Below are positions 8,478 to 16,957 of a DNA stretch of 64,000 bases, piece by piece. The position numbers were made by a program, and so were the translations under genes. Every line of letters starts with the position of its first letter. Position 1 is the first letter of the stretch. The DNA comes from JBBQKG01 sp038326655 (lineage in GTDB: Bacteria; Actinomycetota; Thermoleophilia; Solirubrobacterales; JBBDJG01): contig JBBQKG010000006.1 of NCBI GenBank assembly GCA_038326655.1, positions 47,430 to 111,429 of the forward strand, written 5' to 3'. The notes under the pieces are model-generated. The model was not told where the DNA came from. It was given only the letters and a program-made list of their open reading frames with translations, and did no database searches.

Positions 8478-9574
8478 CGGAATGAAGGGTCGTCCGCCGG
8501 CAAGGCGGCGGACGGGGTTGTGGCGGGCTCCTCCGGCAAGCGGGCGGTCGGGTTTGTGGCGGGCTCCAGTTCTGTGTCAGCGGCTCGCGGGCCCGTACGC
8601 CGCTCCCCTGGCTCGTAGTGCGACGGCTCGACGCCCACCTTCAGCTCGATTCGCCGCGTGCGCTCCATCGTGCGCTGGATCAGCACTCTGTTCGCGGCGA
8701 GGAGATCTCCGATCACCCCGAGCGCGGCAAGCTGCACCGCGACCACGAACAGCATCGAGCCGAGCACCACGGACTGCACGTGGCCCTGGCCGTTGCCGGT
8801 GATGAAGAGCACGAGGAAGCGCCCCCAGACCGCCATTCCGACCAGGCCCACGACCGCGGCCGCGGCGAGGAAGACGCGCAGCGGCTCGTACTGGGTGTAG
8901 ATGCGGAAGATCGAGGCCGTGTTGGTGCGCACGTAGGACCACATCGACCCGAACAGGCGCGACTCGCGCATCATCGGGTTGGTCCTGATCGGGACGTGGT
9001 CGATCGCGACCAGCATCTTGCCCGCCTGGATCACGGACTCGAGGGTGTAGGTGAAGCGGGAGACGACCTGGACCTGCAGCGCGGCCTCCCGGTTGTAGGC
9101 GCGGAAGCCCGAGGTGGTGTCGGGCACGGTCGTGTTGGAGGCATGCCGGACGACCCAGCTGCCGAGGCGCTGGAGCAGCTTCTTGACCCCCGAGAAGTGG
9201 TCGATCTGCATCACCTCGCGGTCGCCGATCACCATGTCCGCGTCGCCGCGCGTGATCGGCGCGACCAGCTTCGGGATGTCGGCGGCGTTGTACTGGTTGT
9301 CCGCGTCCGTGTTGACGATCACGTCGGCGCCGAGCTTGAGGCTCGCGTCGAGGCCGGCCTGAAAGCCCTGGGCGAGTCCCTTGTTGTTCGTCAGCCGCAC
9401 GATGTGGTCGACGCCGTGGGCCCGCGCGACCTCGATCGTGCGGTCGGTGGAGCCGTCGTCGATCACGAGCCATTCGACCTCGTCGAACCCCGGAACGCCG
9501 CGCGGCAGCTCCGAGAGCGTGACCGGAAGCGACTCCTCCTCGTTGAGGCAGGGAATCTGAATGATGAGCTTCAC
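8474..9574 (-). CDS. GT2 glycosyltransferase with C-terminal membrane helices
   Basis: A 366-aa DPM1/GtrB-like enzyme that would load a sugar onto a polyprenyl phosphate. GTG 9574 opens directly on the first GT-A strand (LIIQIPCLNEEESLP). WLVIDDGSTD binds the nucleotide and NTDADNQY carries the DXD metal site. Two helices near residues 235-310 anchor it in the membrane. The C-terminal tail after about residue 340 is two 12-residue Pro/Ala-rich repeats encoded by a duplicated palindromic element (8496-8567) and is unlikely to be ancestral. The gene is divergent from a GT-C-like membrane protein, which may use the lipid-linked sugar. Confidence 0.88.
   Translation of the reverse strand: MKLIIQIPCLNEEESLPVTLSELPRGVPGFDEVEWLVIDDGSTDRTIEVARAHGVDHIVRLTNNKGLAQGFQAGLDASLKLGADVIVNTDADNQYNAADIPKLVAPITRGDADMVIGDREVMQIDHFSGVKKLLQRLGSWVVRHASNTTVPDTTSGFRAYNREAALQVQVVSRFTYTLESVIQAGKMLVAIDHVPIRTNPMMRESRLFGSMWSYVRTNTASIFRIYTQYEPLRVFLAAAAVVGLVGMAVWGRFLVLFITGNGQGHVQSVVLGSMLFVVAVQLAALGVIGDLLAANRVLIQRTMERTRRIELKVGVEPSHYEPGERRTGPRAADTELEPATNPTARLPEEPATTPSAALPADDPSFR
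8491..8567. repeat. Palindromic element with two 36-nt units, translated in the GT2 tail
   Basis: Two tandem 36-nt units lie at 8496-8531 and 8532-8567. The first includes a palindrome with 9-bp arms (CGTCCGCCG / CGGCGGACG, 8491-8514) around a 6-nt loop. On the minus strand each unit carries AAACCC before the palindrome, and CCCTTCATTCC follows it at the GT2 stop. GGTTTGTGGCGGG (8551-8563) recurs exactly downstream of ilvD (46493-46505). Confidence 0.75.
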
Positions 9575-9626
9575 GGCAGGGGTATTGCGTAAACTGGCGG
9601 CGCCATTATCGCGCAAGGCCAGGAGG

Positions 9627-11201
9627 GTGCCGTGCTCGGACGAGCAAAGCCTGGCCGCCCTCCCTGTGCTCACCCTGAGCCCGCACCACCACGCCGACGT
9701 GGAAAGCGCAACCGTCCAACGCCCCACGCCGGGTTACGCGGGTCTCTACCGCCGGCTCCGCGCGCTCCCCGCCGACGCGATCGCCCCGTGGGCGTTCGGG
9801 GCGCTGACGGTCGTTGCGATCGTCGGTTTCTTCGTCCGCGTCACCTATCCCAACTACGACAGCTACTACTCGCTGATCTGGGGAAGGGAGGCGATTCACG
9901 GCCACCTCCCCAGCTTCGAGGCCTACCGGGCGCCCACCGAGCACCCGCTCGCGGTCGCGCTCGGCGCGCTGCTGTCGCTGTTCGGAGAGCACGCCGACCG
10001 CCTCTTCGTGCTGCTCACGCTGCTCTCGCTGATCGCGCTGGCGGCCGGCGTCTACCGCCTCGGCCGCATCTGCTTCACGCCGCTCGTGGGCGCGGTCGCG
10101 ACGTTCCTGATCCTGACCCGGTTCGATTTCCCGTCCCTGGCGGTGAGGGGATACATCGACATCCCGTTCCTGGCGACGGTGGTCTGGGCTGCCGCCCTCG
10201 AGGCGGCGCGCCCACGGCGTGGCACGGTCGTGTTCGGGCTGCTCGCGGCGGCGGGGCTGATGCGACCGGAGGCCTGGATCCTGTCGGGCCTCTACTTCCT
10301 GTGGATGAGCTGGGACGCGTCGTGGGGAGATCGCGTGCGCTACGCGCTGCTGGCTGCGATCGGACCGTTCGGCTGGATGGCGACCGACCTGATCGTGACC
10401 GGTAACCCGCTCTTCTCGCTCACCTCGACGAAGGACCTCGCCTCCGAGCTCCAGCGGACAAAGTCGGGCTCCGGAGTGCTCTCCGCGCTGCCGACCAACC
10501 TCCGCATCACGGTCAAGACGCCGGTCTTCTTCGCCGGGCTGATCGGGATCGCGATCGCGCTCTGGCGGTATCCGGTGCGGAGCGTGATCCCGTTCGTGCT
10601 GTTCTTCACCGGCACGTTCACGTTTGTCGCGACCGGCCTTGCCGGCCTCTCGGTGATCGTTCGCTACCTGCTCGTCCCGGGAGTGATGATGACGCTGTTC
10701 GCGGCCGTCGCGCTCGGGGGCTTCACGATGCTGCCGCGCGGCTCCGGCGGCCGGCGGGCGTGGGCGGCGTGGGCGGCGGTTGCGGTCGTGCTCGGCCTCG
10801 TCTGGACGGCGTTCCACCCGCCGAGCTTCGTGCGATTCAACAACGAGCTCGTGTTCCGCGGCGAGTCGGGCCGCAGTCTCCACGCGCTGCTCCAGGATCC
10901 GGACGTGAAGCGGGGGCTGCGCTGCGGTCCGCTCTCGCTGCCCACGCACAAGTTCATCCCAGACGCCCGCTGGATCCTGGACGCGCCTCAGCACGAGGTG
11001 CTCGCGCGCTCGCAGAAGGCCGCCGCCGTGCGGCGCAGGATGCGCTACGGGGTCGCGGTCGTCACGACCTCGCGCCAGAACCTCGTCCGCAACGGCTTCA
11101 CCGACACGACGAAGGCGATCGCGGCCGTGCCCCCGCCGGGCTTCCGGCTGCTCGAGGTCGACCGGTACTTCGCGGCCTACGTGCGCTGCCCGGGTGCATA
11201 G
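9627..11201 (+). CDS. GT-C-like polytopic glycosyltransferase
   Basis: An integral membrane protein (about 524 aa) with roughly 10 hydrophobic segments and a C-terminal soluble part, like dolichyl-phosphate-mannose or ArnT-type GT39 enzymes. The first extracytoplasmic loop has the acidic PNYDSYYSLIWGREA stretch expected of GT-C catalytic sites. The start is uncertain: in-frame GTGs occur at 9627, 9666 and 9699, while the textbook AGGAGG at 9621 is spaced for GTG 9632, which is out of frame. A TAAACT box lies at 9590-9595. Its divergence from a lipid-sugar GT2 gene suggests a shared glycan pathway; no family-specific motif fixes the sugar. Confidence 0.72.
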   Translation: MPCSDEQSLAALPVLTLSPHHHADVESATVQRPTPGYAGLYRRLRALPADAIAPWAFGALTVVAIVGFFVRVTYPNYDSYYSLIWGREAIHGHLPSFEAYRAPTEHPLAVALGALLSLFGEHADRLFVLLTLLSLIALAAGVYRLGRICFTPLVGAVATFLILTRFDFPSLAVRGYIDIPFLATVVWAAALEAARPRRGTVVFGLLAAAGLMRPEAWILSGLYFLWMSWDASWGDRVRYALLAAIGPFGWMATDLIVTGNPLFSLTSTKDLASELQRTKSGSGVLSALPTNLRITVKTPVFFAGLIGIAIALWRYPVRSVIPFVLFFTGTFTFVATGLAGLSVIVRYLLVPGVMMTLFAAVALGGFTMLPRGSGGRRAWAAWAAVAVVLGLVWTAFHPPSFVRFNNELVFRGESGRSLHALLQDPDVKRGLRCGPLSLPTHKFIPDARWILDAPQHEVLARSQKAAAVRRRMRYGVAVVTTSRQNLVRNGFTDTTKAIAAVPPPGFRLLEVDRYFAAYVRCPGA

Positions 11202-11286
11202 CTGCCTGTGCGCTTGCGGTCGCGGTGCTTCGCTTGCAGAACGGCGGTTGCATGGCCACGCCGGACGGTGCTCGCGCCGCCCCGAG

Positions 11287-11292
11287 TAGAAT
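11287..11292 (+). promoter_or_regulatory. -10 box upstream of the riboflavin operon
   Basis: TAGAAT sits 5 nt before TTG 11298, the start of a possible 28-codon leader ORF, and 88 nt before the proposed ribD start. No -35 is evident. No FMN riboswitch is recognisable in the leader. Confidence 0.5.
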
Positions 11293-11297
11293 CGCCC

Positions 11298-11384
11298 TTG
11301 CGGCTGGCCTCAGGCAAGGCGGTCAGCCCTTCGTCGCAGACGCCGGGCTCGCCCTCCGCAAGGCCGCTGTGGGAGCATTCTTGA
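11298..11384 (+). other. Possible 28-codon leader ORF upstream of ribD
   Basis: An open frame starting TTG at 11298, at the predicted transcription start, ends in TGA at 11382-11384, overlapping the proposed ribD TTG as TTGA. The peptide is Pro/Ser/Ala-rich with no recognised similarity. It could be a coupling or regulatory leader peptide, or chance. Confidence 0.35.
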
Positions 11385-12490
11385 CAGAGCAGCACCTGCG
11401 TCACATGGAAAGGGCGATCGAGCTCGCCGAGCAGGGACGCGGCCACACGCGCCCGAACCCGCTCGTGGGCGCCGTCGTGGTGCGTGACGAGGAGGTGCTC
11501 GGAGAGGGCTTTCACGTCGCCTACGGCGCCGACCACGCCGAGGTCGCAGCGCTCGGGGCCTGCCTCCAGGACCCGATCGGCGCGACGCTCTACGTCACGC
11601 TGGAGCCCTGCTGCCACCACGGCCGCACGCCGCCCTGCACCGATGCGATCGTGGCGGCCGGCATCAAGCGCGTCGTGGTCGCCTCCGACGACCCGACCGA
11701 GAAGGCATCCGGCCGCGGGCTCGGCATCCTCCGGGACGAGGGCGTCGAGGTGCTGACCGTCGACGGCGAGGTCTCGCACTCCGCGCGGCTGCTCAACCAG
11801 CCCTTCCGCAAGCACGCGCGCACCGGCAGGCCGCACGTGATCTTCAAGTCGGCGATGAGCCTCGACGGCAAGGTCGCGACCCAGACCGGCGACTCGAAGT
11901 GGATCTCGAACGAGCGCAGCCGTCAACTCGTCCACCGCTGGCGTGGCCAGGTCGACGCCGTTTGCGTCGGGATCGGGACCGCGCTCGCCGACGACCCACT
12001 GCTCACGGCGCGGGCGGAGGGTGTCACGCGCCAGCCCACCCGCGTGGTGTTCGACTCCGAGGCGCGCCTCCCGCACGAGAGCAACCTCGTCCGCACCGCG
12101 CCCGAGGTGCCGCTGGTCGTGGTCGTCTCGCGGGCCGCCGACCGCGGCCGCGCCGAGGCGCTGCGCGCGGGTGGCGCCGAGGTCGTCGTGGCGGCCGGCG
12201 GGACCGAGCGCGAGCGGGTGATCGACGCCCTCGACAAGCTCGGCGCGCTCGGCATCCAGAGCCTGCTGCTGGAGGGCGGTCCGCGGCTGGCGGGCTCCTT
12301 TCTCGACGCGCAGCAGCTCGACGAGATGCGCCTGTTCCTGGCTCCCATCGCAATCGGCGGGCGGGGCGCGCGGATCCTGCTCGAGGGCGAGGGGTCGGGC
12401 TCGATCGCGGAGGCCCAGCGGGCGGACTCCGTCGAGGTCGCGATGGTCGACGGGGACGTATTGATCACCGCTCGCCTGCGCGAGTGGTAG
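11381..12490 (+). CDS. ribD: Bifunctional riboflavin deaminase/reductase RibD
   Basis: Catalyses the second and third steps of riboflavin synthesis. The N-terminal deaminase (about residues 1-150) has the zinc site HAEVAALG and LEPCCHHGRTPPC; the C-terminal reductase begins at RPHVIFKSAMSLDGKVA and has GTALADDPLLT and LLLEGGPRLA. TTG 11381 (369 aa) or ATG 11405 (361 aa) both fit the family length; TTG is preferred because it forms a TTGA overlap with the leader ORF. The frame is open much further upstream (ATG 11251), but that region contains the promoter. First gene of ribD-ribE-ribBA-ribH. Confidence 0.93.
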   Translation: MTEQHLRHMERAIELAEQGRGHTRPNPLVGAVVVRDEEVLGEGFHVAYGADHAEVAALGACLQDPIGATLYVTLEPCCHHGRTPPCTDAIVAAGIKRVVVASDDPTEKASGRGLGILRDEGVEVLTVDGEVSHSARLLNQPFRKHARTGRPHVIFKSAMSLDGKVATQTGDSKWISNERSRQLVHRWRGQVDAVCVGIGTALADDPLLTARAEGVTRQPTRVVFDSEARLPHESNLVRTAPEVPLVVVVSRAADRGRAEALRAGGAEVVVAAGGTERERVIDALDKLGALGIQSLLLEGGPRLAGSFLDAQQLDEMRLFLAPIAIGGRGARILLEGEGSGSIAEAQRADSVEVAMVDGDVLITARLREW

Positions 12491-12512
12491 GGAGCGAAGC
12501 GACCGGTCTCGG

Positions 12513-13096
12513 GTGTTCACGGGGCTAGTCCAGGACCTGGGCCGCGTGGTCGAGTCGGCGCCGCACGCCGGCGGCGCTCGCCTGCGGATCGCCGCGCGTT
12601 GCGCGGCGGAGCTGGCGGAGGGCGACTCGGTGCTGGTCAACGGCGTGTGCCTCACGGCGACCGCGTCGGGAGACGGCGAGTTCGGTGCGGATCTGAGCGC
12701 CGAGACGCTGAGCCGCAGCTCCCTCGCGGCGCTGATACCCGGCGCCAAGGTCAACCTCGAGCTGCCGTTGCGCCCGGCCAACCGCCTCGGGGGGCACATC
12801 GTGCAGGGTCACGTCGACGGGCTCGGCACGGTCTCCGGGATCCGCGAGGCGGGCCTTTCGCGGGAGGTCCGGATCGACGCTCCGCCGGAGCTCCTGCGCT
12901 ACGTCGTAGAGAAGGGGTCGATCGCCGTCGACGGCGTCAGCCTCACCGTCACGACCGTGGACGAAGGCGCCTTCGAGGTGTCGCTCGTGCCGGAGACGCT
13001 GGAGCGGACGAACCTCACAGACGCCGTTCTCGGACGCCGGGTTAACCTAGAGGTGGACGTGATCGCAAAATACGTGGAAAAGCTGGTGAAACGCAC

Positions 13097-13100
<4 letters not shown>
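12513..13100 (+). CDS. ribE: Riboflavin synthase alpha subunit
   Basis: Dismutates two 6,7-dimethyl-8-ribityllumazines into riboflavin. 195 aa with two lumazine-binding barrels: the canonical N-terminus (GTG-encoded M)FTGLVQDLG and the second repeat starting near residue 98 at GGHIVQGHVDGLG, followed by VDGVSLTV. The GTG start 22 nt after ribD exactly matches the family start. The stop overlaps ribBA in GTGA. Confidence 0.95.
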
Positions 13101-14432
<1,332 letters not shown>

Positions 14433-14440
<8 letters not shown>

Positions 14441-14969
14441 GGATCCGGCGGCAAGCCGCCGGATCCCCGCGGCCGAGGGTCCGGCAAGCCGCCGGATCCC
14501 CGCGGCCGAGGGTTCCTCTGCCACGGGTGGCCGGTTTGCGATCGTGCGAGCGACCTTCTACGGCGACCTTGCCGAGCGGCTCACGGCCGGGGCGCTCAAG
14601 GGGTTTGCGGAGGAGGGCGTCGAGGAGTCAGCACTCGACGTCTTCGACGTGCCGGGCGCGTTCGAGCTTCCGCTCGCCGCGAAGGCGTGTGCGAGCGGGA
14701 AATACGCCGGCGTTGCCTGCCTGGGGGCGGTGATCCGGGGCGAGACCGACCACTACGACTGGGTCTGCTCCGCAGCCGCGCACGGGATCGAGCTGGTGCA
14801 GGTCGAGACGGGCGTGCCGTGCGCATTCGGCCTGCTGACGGTCGAGAACCTCGAGCAGGCGCTGGCCCGCTCCGGGGGCGACAAGCGCGACCAGGGCTAC
14901 AACGCCGCGCTCGTGGTCGTGCGCATGGCGCGGCTCGTCGCAGCCCTGAACGCCTCCCGGCACCTCTGA
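14433..14969 (+). CDS. ribH: 6,7-dimethyl-8-ribityllumazine synthase with repeat-derived N-terminus
   Basis: Condenses the RibD and RibB products. The core (FAIVRATFYG, DVPGAFELP, GAVIRGETDHYDWVC, PCAFGLLTVEN) is a normal lumazine synthase of about 150 aa. The first 30 residues are unusual: MNRD and then two 11-residue copies of (A)SRRIPAAEG, encoded by a palindromic element directly after the ribBA stop. ATG 14433 overlaps the ribBA end and no ATG, GTG or TTG occurs in frame between it and the core, so the repeat seems to be translated. It would project from the N-terminus of the icosahedral or pentameric assembly. Confidence 0.94.
14441..14513. repeat. Palindrome plus 33-nt tandem repeat inside ribH
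   Basis: A perfect palindrome at 14441-14466 (arm GGATCCGGCGGC, 12 bp, AA between arms) begins the base after the ribBA stop. A 32-nt stretch from within it is repeated at 14449-14480 and 14482-14513, a 33-nt period that keeps the ribH frame. The minus-strand right flank reads ATTCATTC, as at other copies. Confidence 0.85.
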
Positions 14970-15000
14970 CCCCCGCCCACACGCGGGGTTCTGCAACCTC

Positions 15001-15006
15001 TAAACT
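15001..15006 (+). promoter_or_regulatory. -10 box of leaderless rpmB promoter
   Basis: TAAACT is 9 nt before the rpmB ATG; no Shine-Dalgarno is visible. Confidence 0.55.
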
Positions 15007-15015
15007 CACGCCGCG

Positions 15016-15207
15016 ATGGCCAAGGTCTGTCATTCGTGCGGCAAGGGTCCCGCCTTCGGGAACAGCCGCAGCCACTCCATGGTCGCGACGAAGCGACGCT
15101 TCAACCCCAACCTCCAGAAGGTCAGGATCGAGGTCCGCGGCGCCTCACGTCGCGTGTACGTATGCACCCGCTGCCTCAAGGCGGGCAAGGTGGCCAAGGC
15201 GGCGTAA
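15016..15207 (+). CDS. rpmB: 50S ribosomal protein L28
   Basis: 63-aa ribosomal protein with the family N-terminus AKVCHSCGKGPAFGN, the central HSMVATKRRFNPNLQ and a VYVCTRCLKAGKV tail. The Cys pairs CHSC and CTRC identify it as the zinc-binding form. It is followed by fakA 22 nt downstream, the order rpmB-fakA-recG seen in many Gram-positive bacteria. Confidence 0.97.
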   Translation: MAKVCHSCGKGPAFGNSRSHSMVATKRRFNPNLQKVRIEVRGASRRVYVCTRCLKAGKVAKAA

Positions 15208-15229
15208 GCTGCCACGGCGCGCCGCTCCC

Positions 15230-16903
15230 GTGGCCGATCCCTCCATAGAGCGCTTCAGGAACGTCGTCGCATCGGCCTGCGCGCAGCTCGAGGCCCGCCG
15301 GGAGGAGGTCAACGACCTCAACGTGTTTCCCGTCGCGGACGGCGACACGGGCGACAACATGGTGCAGACGCTCCGTGCGGTGATGCAGGAGCTCGACCGC
15401 CTCAACGGCCAGAGCGTCGACGAGATCGGCCGCGACCAGATCGTGCAGGCCGTCGCCCGCGCGGCGCTCCTGGGGGCGCGCGGCAACAGCGGCGTGATCC
15501 TCTCGCAGGTGGTGCGGGGCGCGGCCGAGGAGCTGTCGAGCCGGCCGGGCGAGCTGGTCGACCCGGTGCTGGTCTCGGCCGCGATGGCGCGGGCAGCGGA
15601 CGCCGCGTACTCCTCCGTGCGCGACCCGGCCGAGGGCACGATGATCACGGTGGTCCGGGAGATGGCGCACCGGATCGCGACCGAGCTTGCCCACATGAAC
15701 AAGCCGCGACTCGGGCCCGACACGACGGACGAGGAGCAGGACGCGGTGCTGGCCGAGGTCGTCGAGAAGGCGCTGGCGGCCGCGCAGGAGTCGGTCGAGC
15801 GTGGCCCGGACCTCCTACCGGTCCTGCGGGAGCACGGCGTGGTCGACGCGGGCGGATACGGGATGACGCTGCTGGTCGCGGGGCTGCTGGCGGGCCTTCG
15901 CGGCGAGGGGGCGAGCGTGCCGGAGGTCGCTCACCAGGAGGTGGCGCTGAGGCCCCACGGCCCTCACCACGAGGACAGCGAGTTCCGGTACTGCACCAAC
16001 TTCGTGGTCTCCGGTCGCGGCCTCGCGCCGGCCCGGTCCTTCGTGCCGGGACTGGAGGAGATCGGGGACTCCGTGCTGGTCGTGGGAGACACCGCGACGC
16101 TTCGGGTGCATGTCCACACCGATCAACCCGACCGCGCGGTGGGGCTGTTCGACGGCACGGGCGCGGTCGAGCGCCTCGACGTCGCCGACATGCGCGAGCA
16201 GCAGGAGCAGCGCACCGCGCGCCTCGGCGGGGAAAACGGCGCCGCCGTCGCCCCGGCGATGGTCGGCAAATGCGGGGTCGTGGCAGTCGCCGCCGGCGAT
16301 GGGATGAAGCGCCTCTACCGCGAGCTCGGCGCCCACGTCGTCGAGGGCGGCTCGAGCCTCAACCCGAGCACGTTCGAGCTGCTCGCCGGGATTCACGGCG
16401 TGCCGGCCGACGAGGTGATCGTGCTGCCGAACAGCTCCAACGTGATCATGGCCGCCGACCGTGCGGCGGAGCTCTCCGAGAAGGTCGTCGCCGTGGTCGA
16501 GTCGCACTGGCCGCAGGCGGGGCTCGCCTGCCTCGTGGAGCACAACTCGGCGCTCACTGCCGAAGAGAACTCGCTCCGCCTCTCGCGCGCGCTGTCGGAG
16601 GTCGAGGTGGGTGCCGTCGCACCTGCCGCGCGCGACGACCGGCAGGGCCGTTTCCTCCAGGGCGAGGCGGTCGGCTTTCTGGGCGATGAGATCGTCGCCT
16701 GGGGCACCCCGGTGGAGACGCTCGGCGTCGTGATCGGGCGGCTCGCGGAGGGCAGCGAGGTGATCAGCTGTCTCTCGGGCGAGGGTGCGCCGCTGGGGTC
16801 GGGGGAGATCGCCTCGATCAGGGAGCGGGCGGCTCCGCACGTCGAGGTCGAGTGCCTCGAGGGCGGCCAGGCGCACTACTGGTGGCTGCTCGCCGCCGAG
16901 TAG
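15230..16903 (+). CDS. fakA: Fatty acid kinase catalytic subunit FakA (DAK2/YloV family)
   Basis: Phosphorylates fatty acids held by a FakB partner. The frame is open upstream, but GTG 15230 (557 aa) starts just before the DhaL domain, whose nucleotide site is NVFPVADGDTGDNM. LGARGNSGVILSQ follows, then a linker, and a C-terminal domain with VAAGDGMKRLYRELGA and LPNSSNVIMAAD, typical of YloV. No FakB is in the window. Lies between rpmB and recG, the usual place. Confidence 0.92.
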   Translation: MADPSIERFRNVVASACAQLEARREEVNDLNVFPVADGDTGDNMVQTLRAVMQELDRLNGQSVDEIGRDQIVQAVARAALLGARGNSGVILSQVVRGAAEELSSRPGELVDPVLVSAAMARAADAAYSSVRDPAEGTMITVVREMAHRIATELAHMNKPRLGPDTTDEEQDAVLAEVVEKALAAAQESVERGPDLLPVLREHGVVDAGGYGMTLLVAGLLAGLRGEGASVPEVAHQEVALRPHGPHHEDSEFRYCTNFVVSGRGLAPARSFVPGLEEIGDSVLVVGDTATLRVHVHTDQPDRAVGLFDGTGAVERLDVADMREQQEQRTARLGGENGAAVAPAMVGKCGVVAVAAGDGMKRLYRELGAHVVEGGSSLNPSTFELLAGIHGVPADEVIVLPNSSNVIMAADRAAELSEKVVAVVESHWPQAGLACLVEHNSALTAEENSLRLSRALSEVEVGAVAPAARDDRQGRFLQGEAVGFLGDEIVAWGTPVETLGVVIGRLAEGSEVISCLSGEGAPLGSGEIASIRERAAPHVEVECLEGGQAHYWWLLAAE

Positions 16904-16944
16904 GGATCCGGGCGGCGGGCTCGTCCCGTCCGGAAGACCGCGCT

Positions 16945-16950
16945 TAATCT
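16945..16950 (+). promoter_or_regulatory. -10 box of leaderless recG promoter
   Basis: TAATCT ends 7 nt before the recG ATG; no ribosome-binding site is seen. Confidence 0.55.
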
Positions 16951-16957
16951 GATCTCG

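Noticed and set aside
9632..10405. GTG with ideal AGGAGG spacing opening a 257-codon frame
   Set aside because: The frame is an Arg/Pro-rich shadow; the membrane protein is in the other frame. The good ribosome site remains unexplained.
10760..11380. Extended N-terminus of RibD
   Set aside because: Overlaps the GT-C-like gene and the operon promoter; conserved RibD sequence starts after 11400.
11293..11380. FMN riboswitch
   Set aside because: None of the conserved RFN core words is present; only a simple possible hairpin is seen.
14441..14513. CRISPR-like tandem repeat
   Set aside because: Only two units, no spacers, no cas genes; it is a duplicated palindrome.
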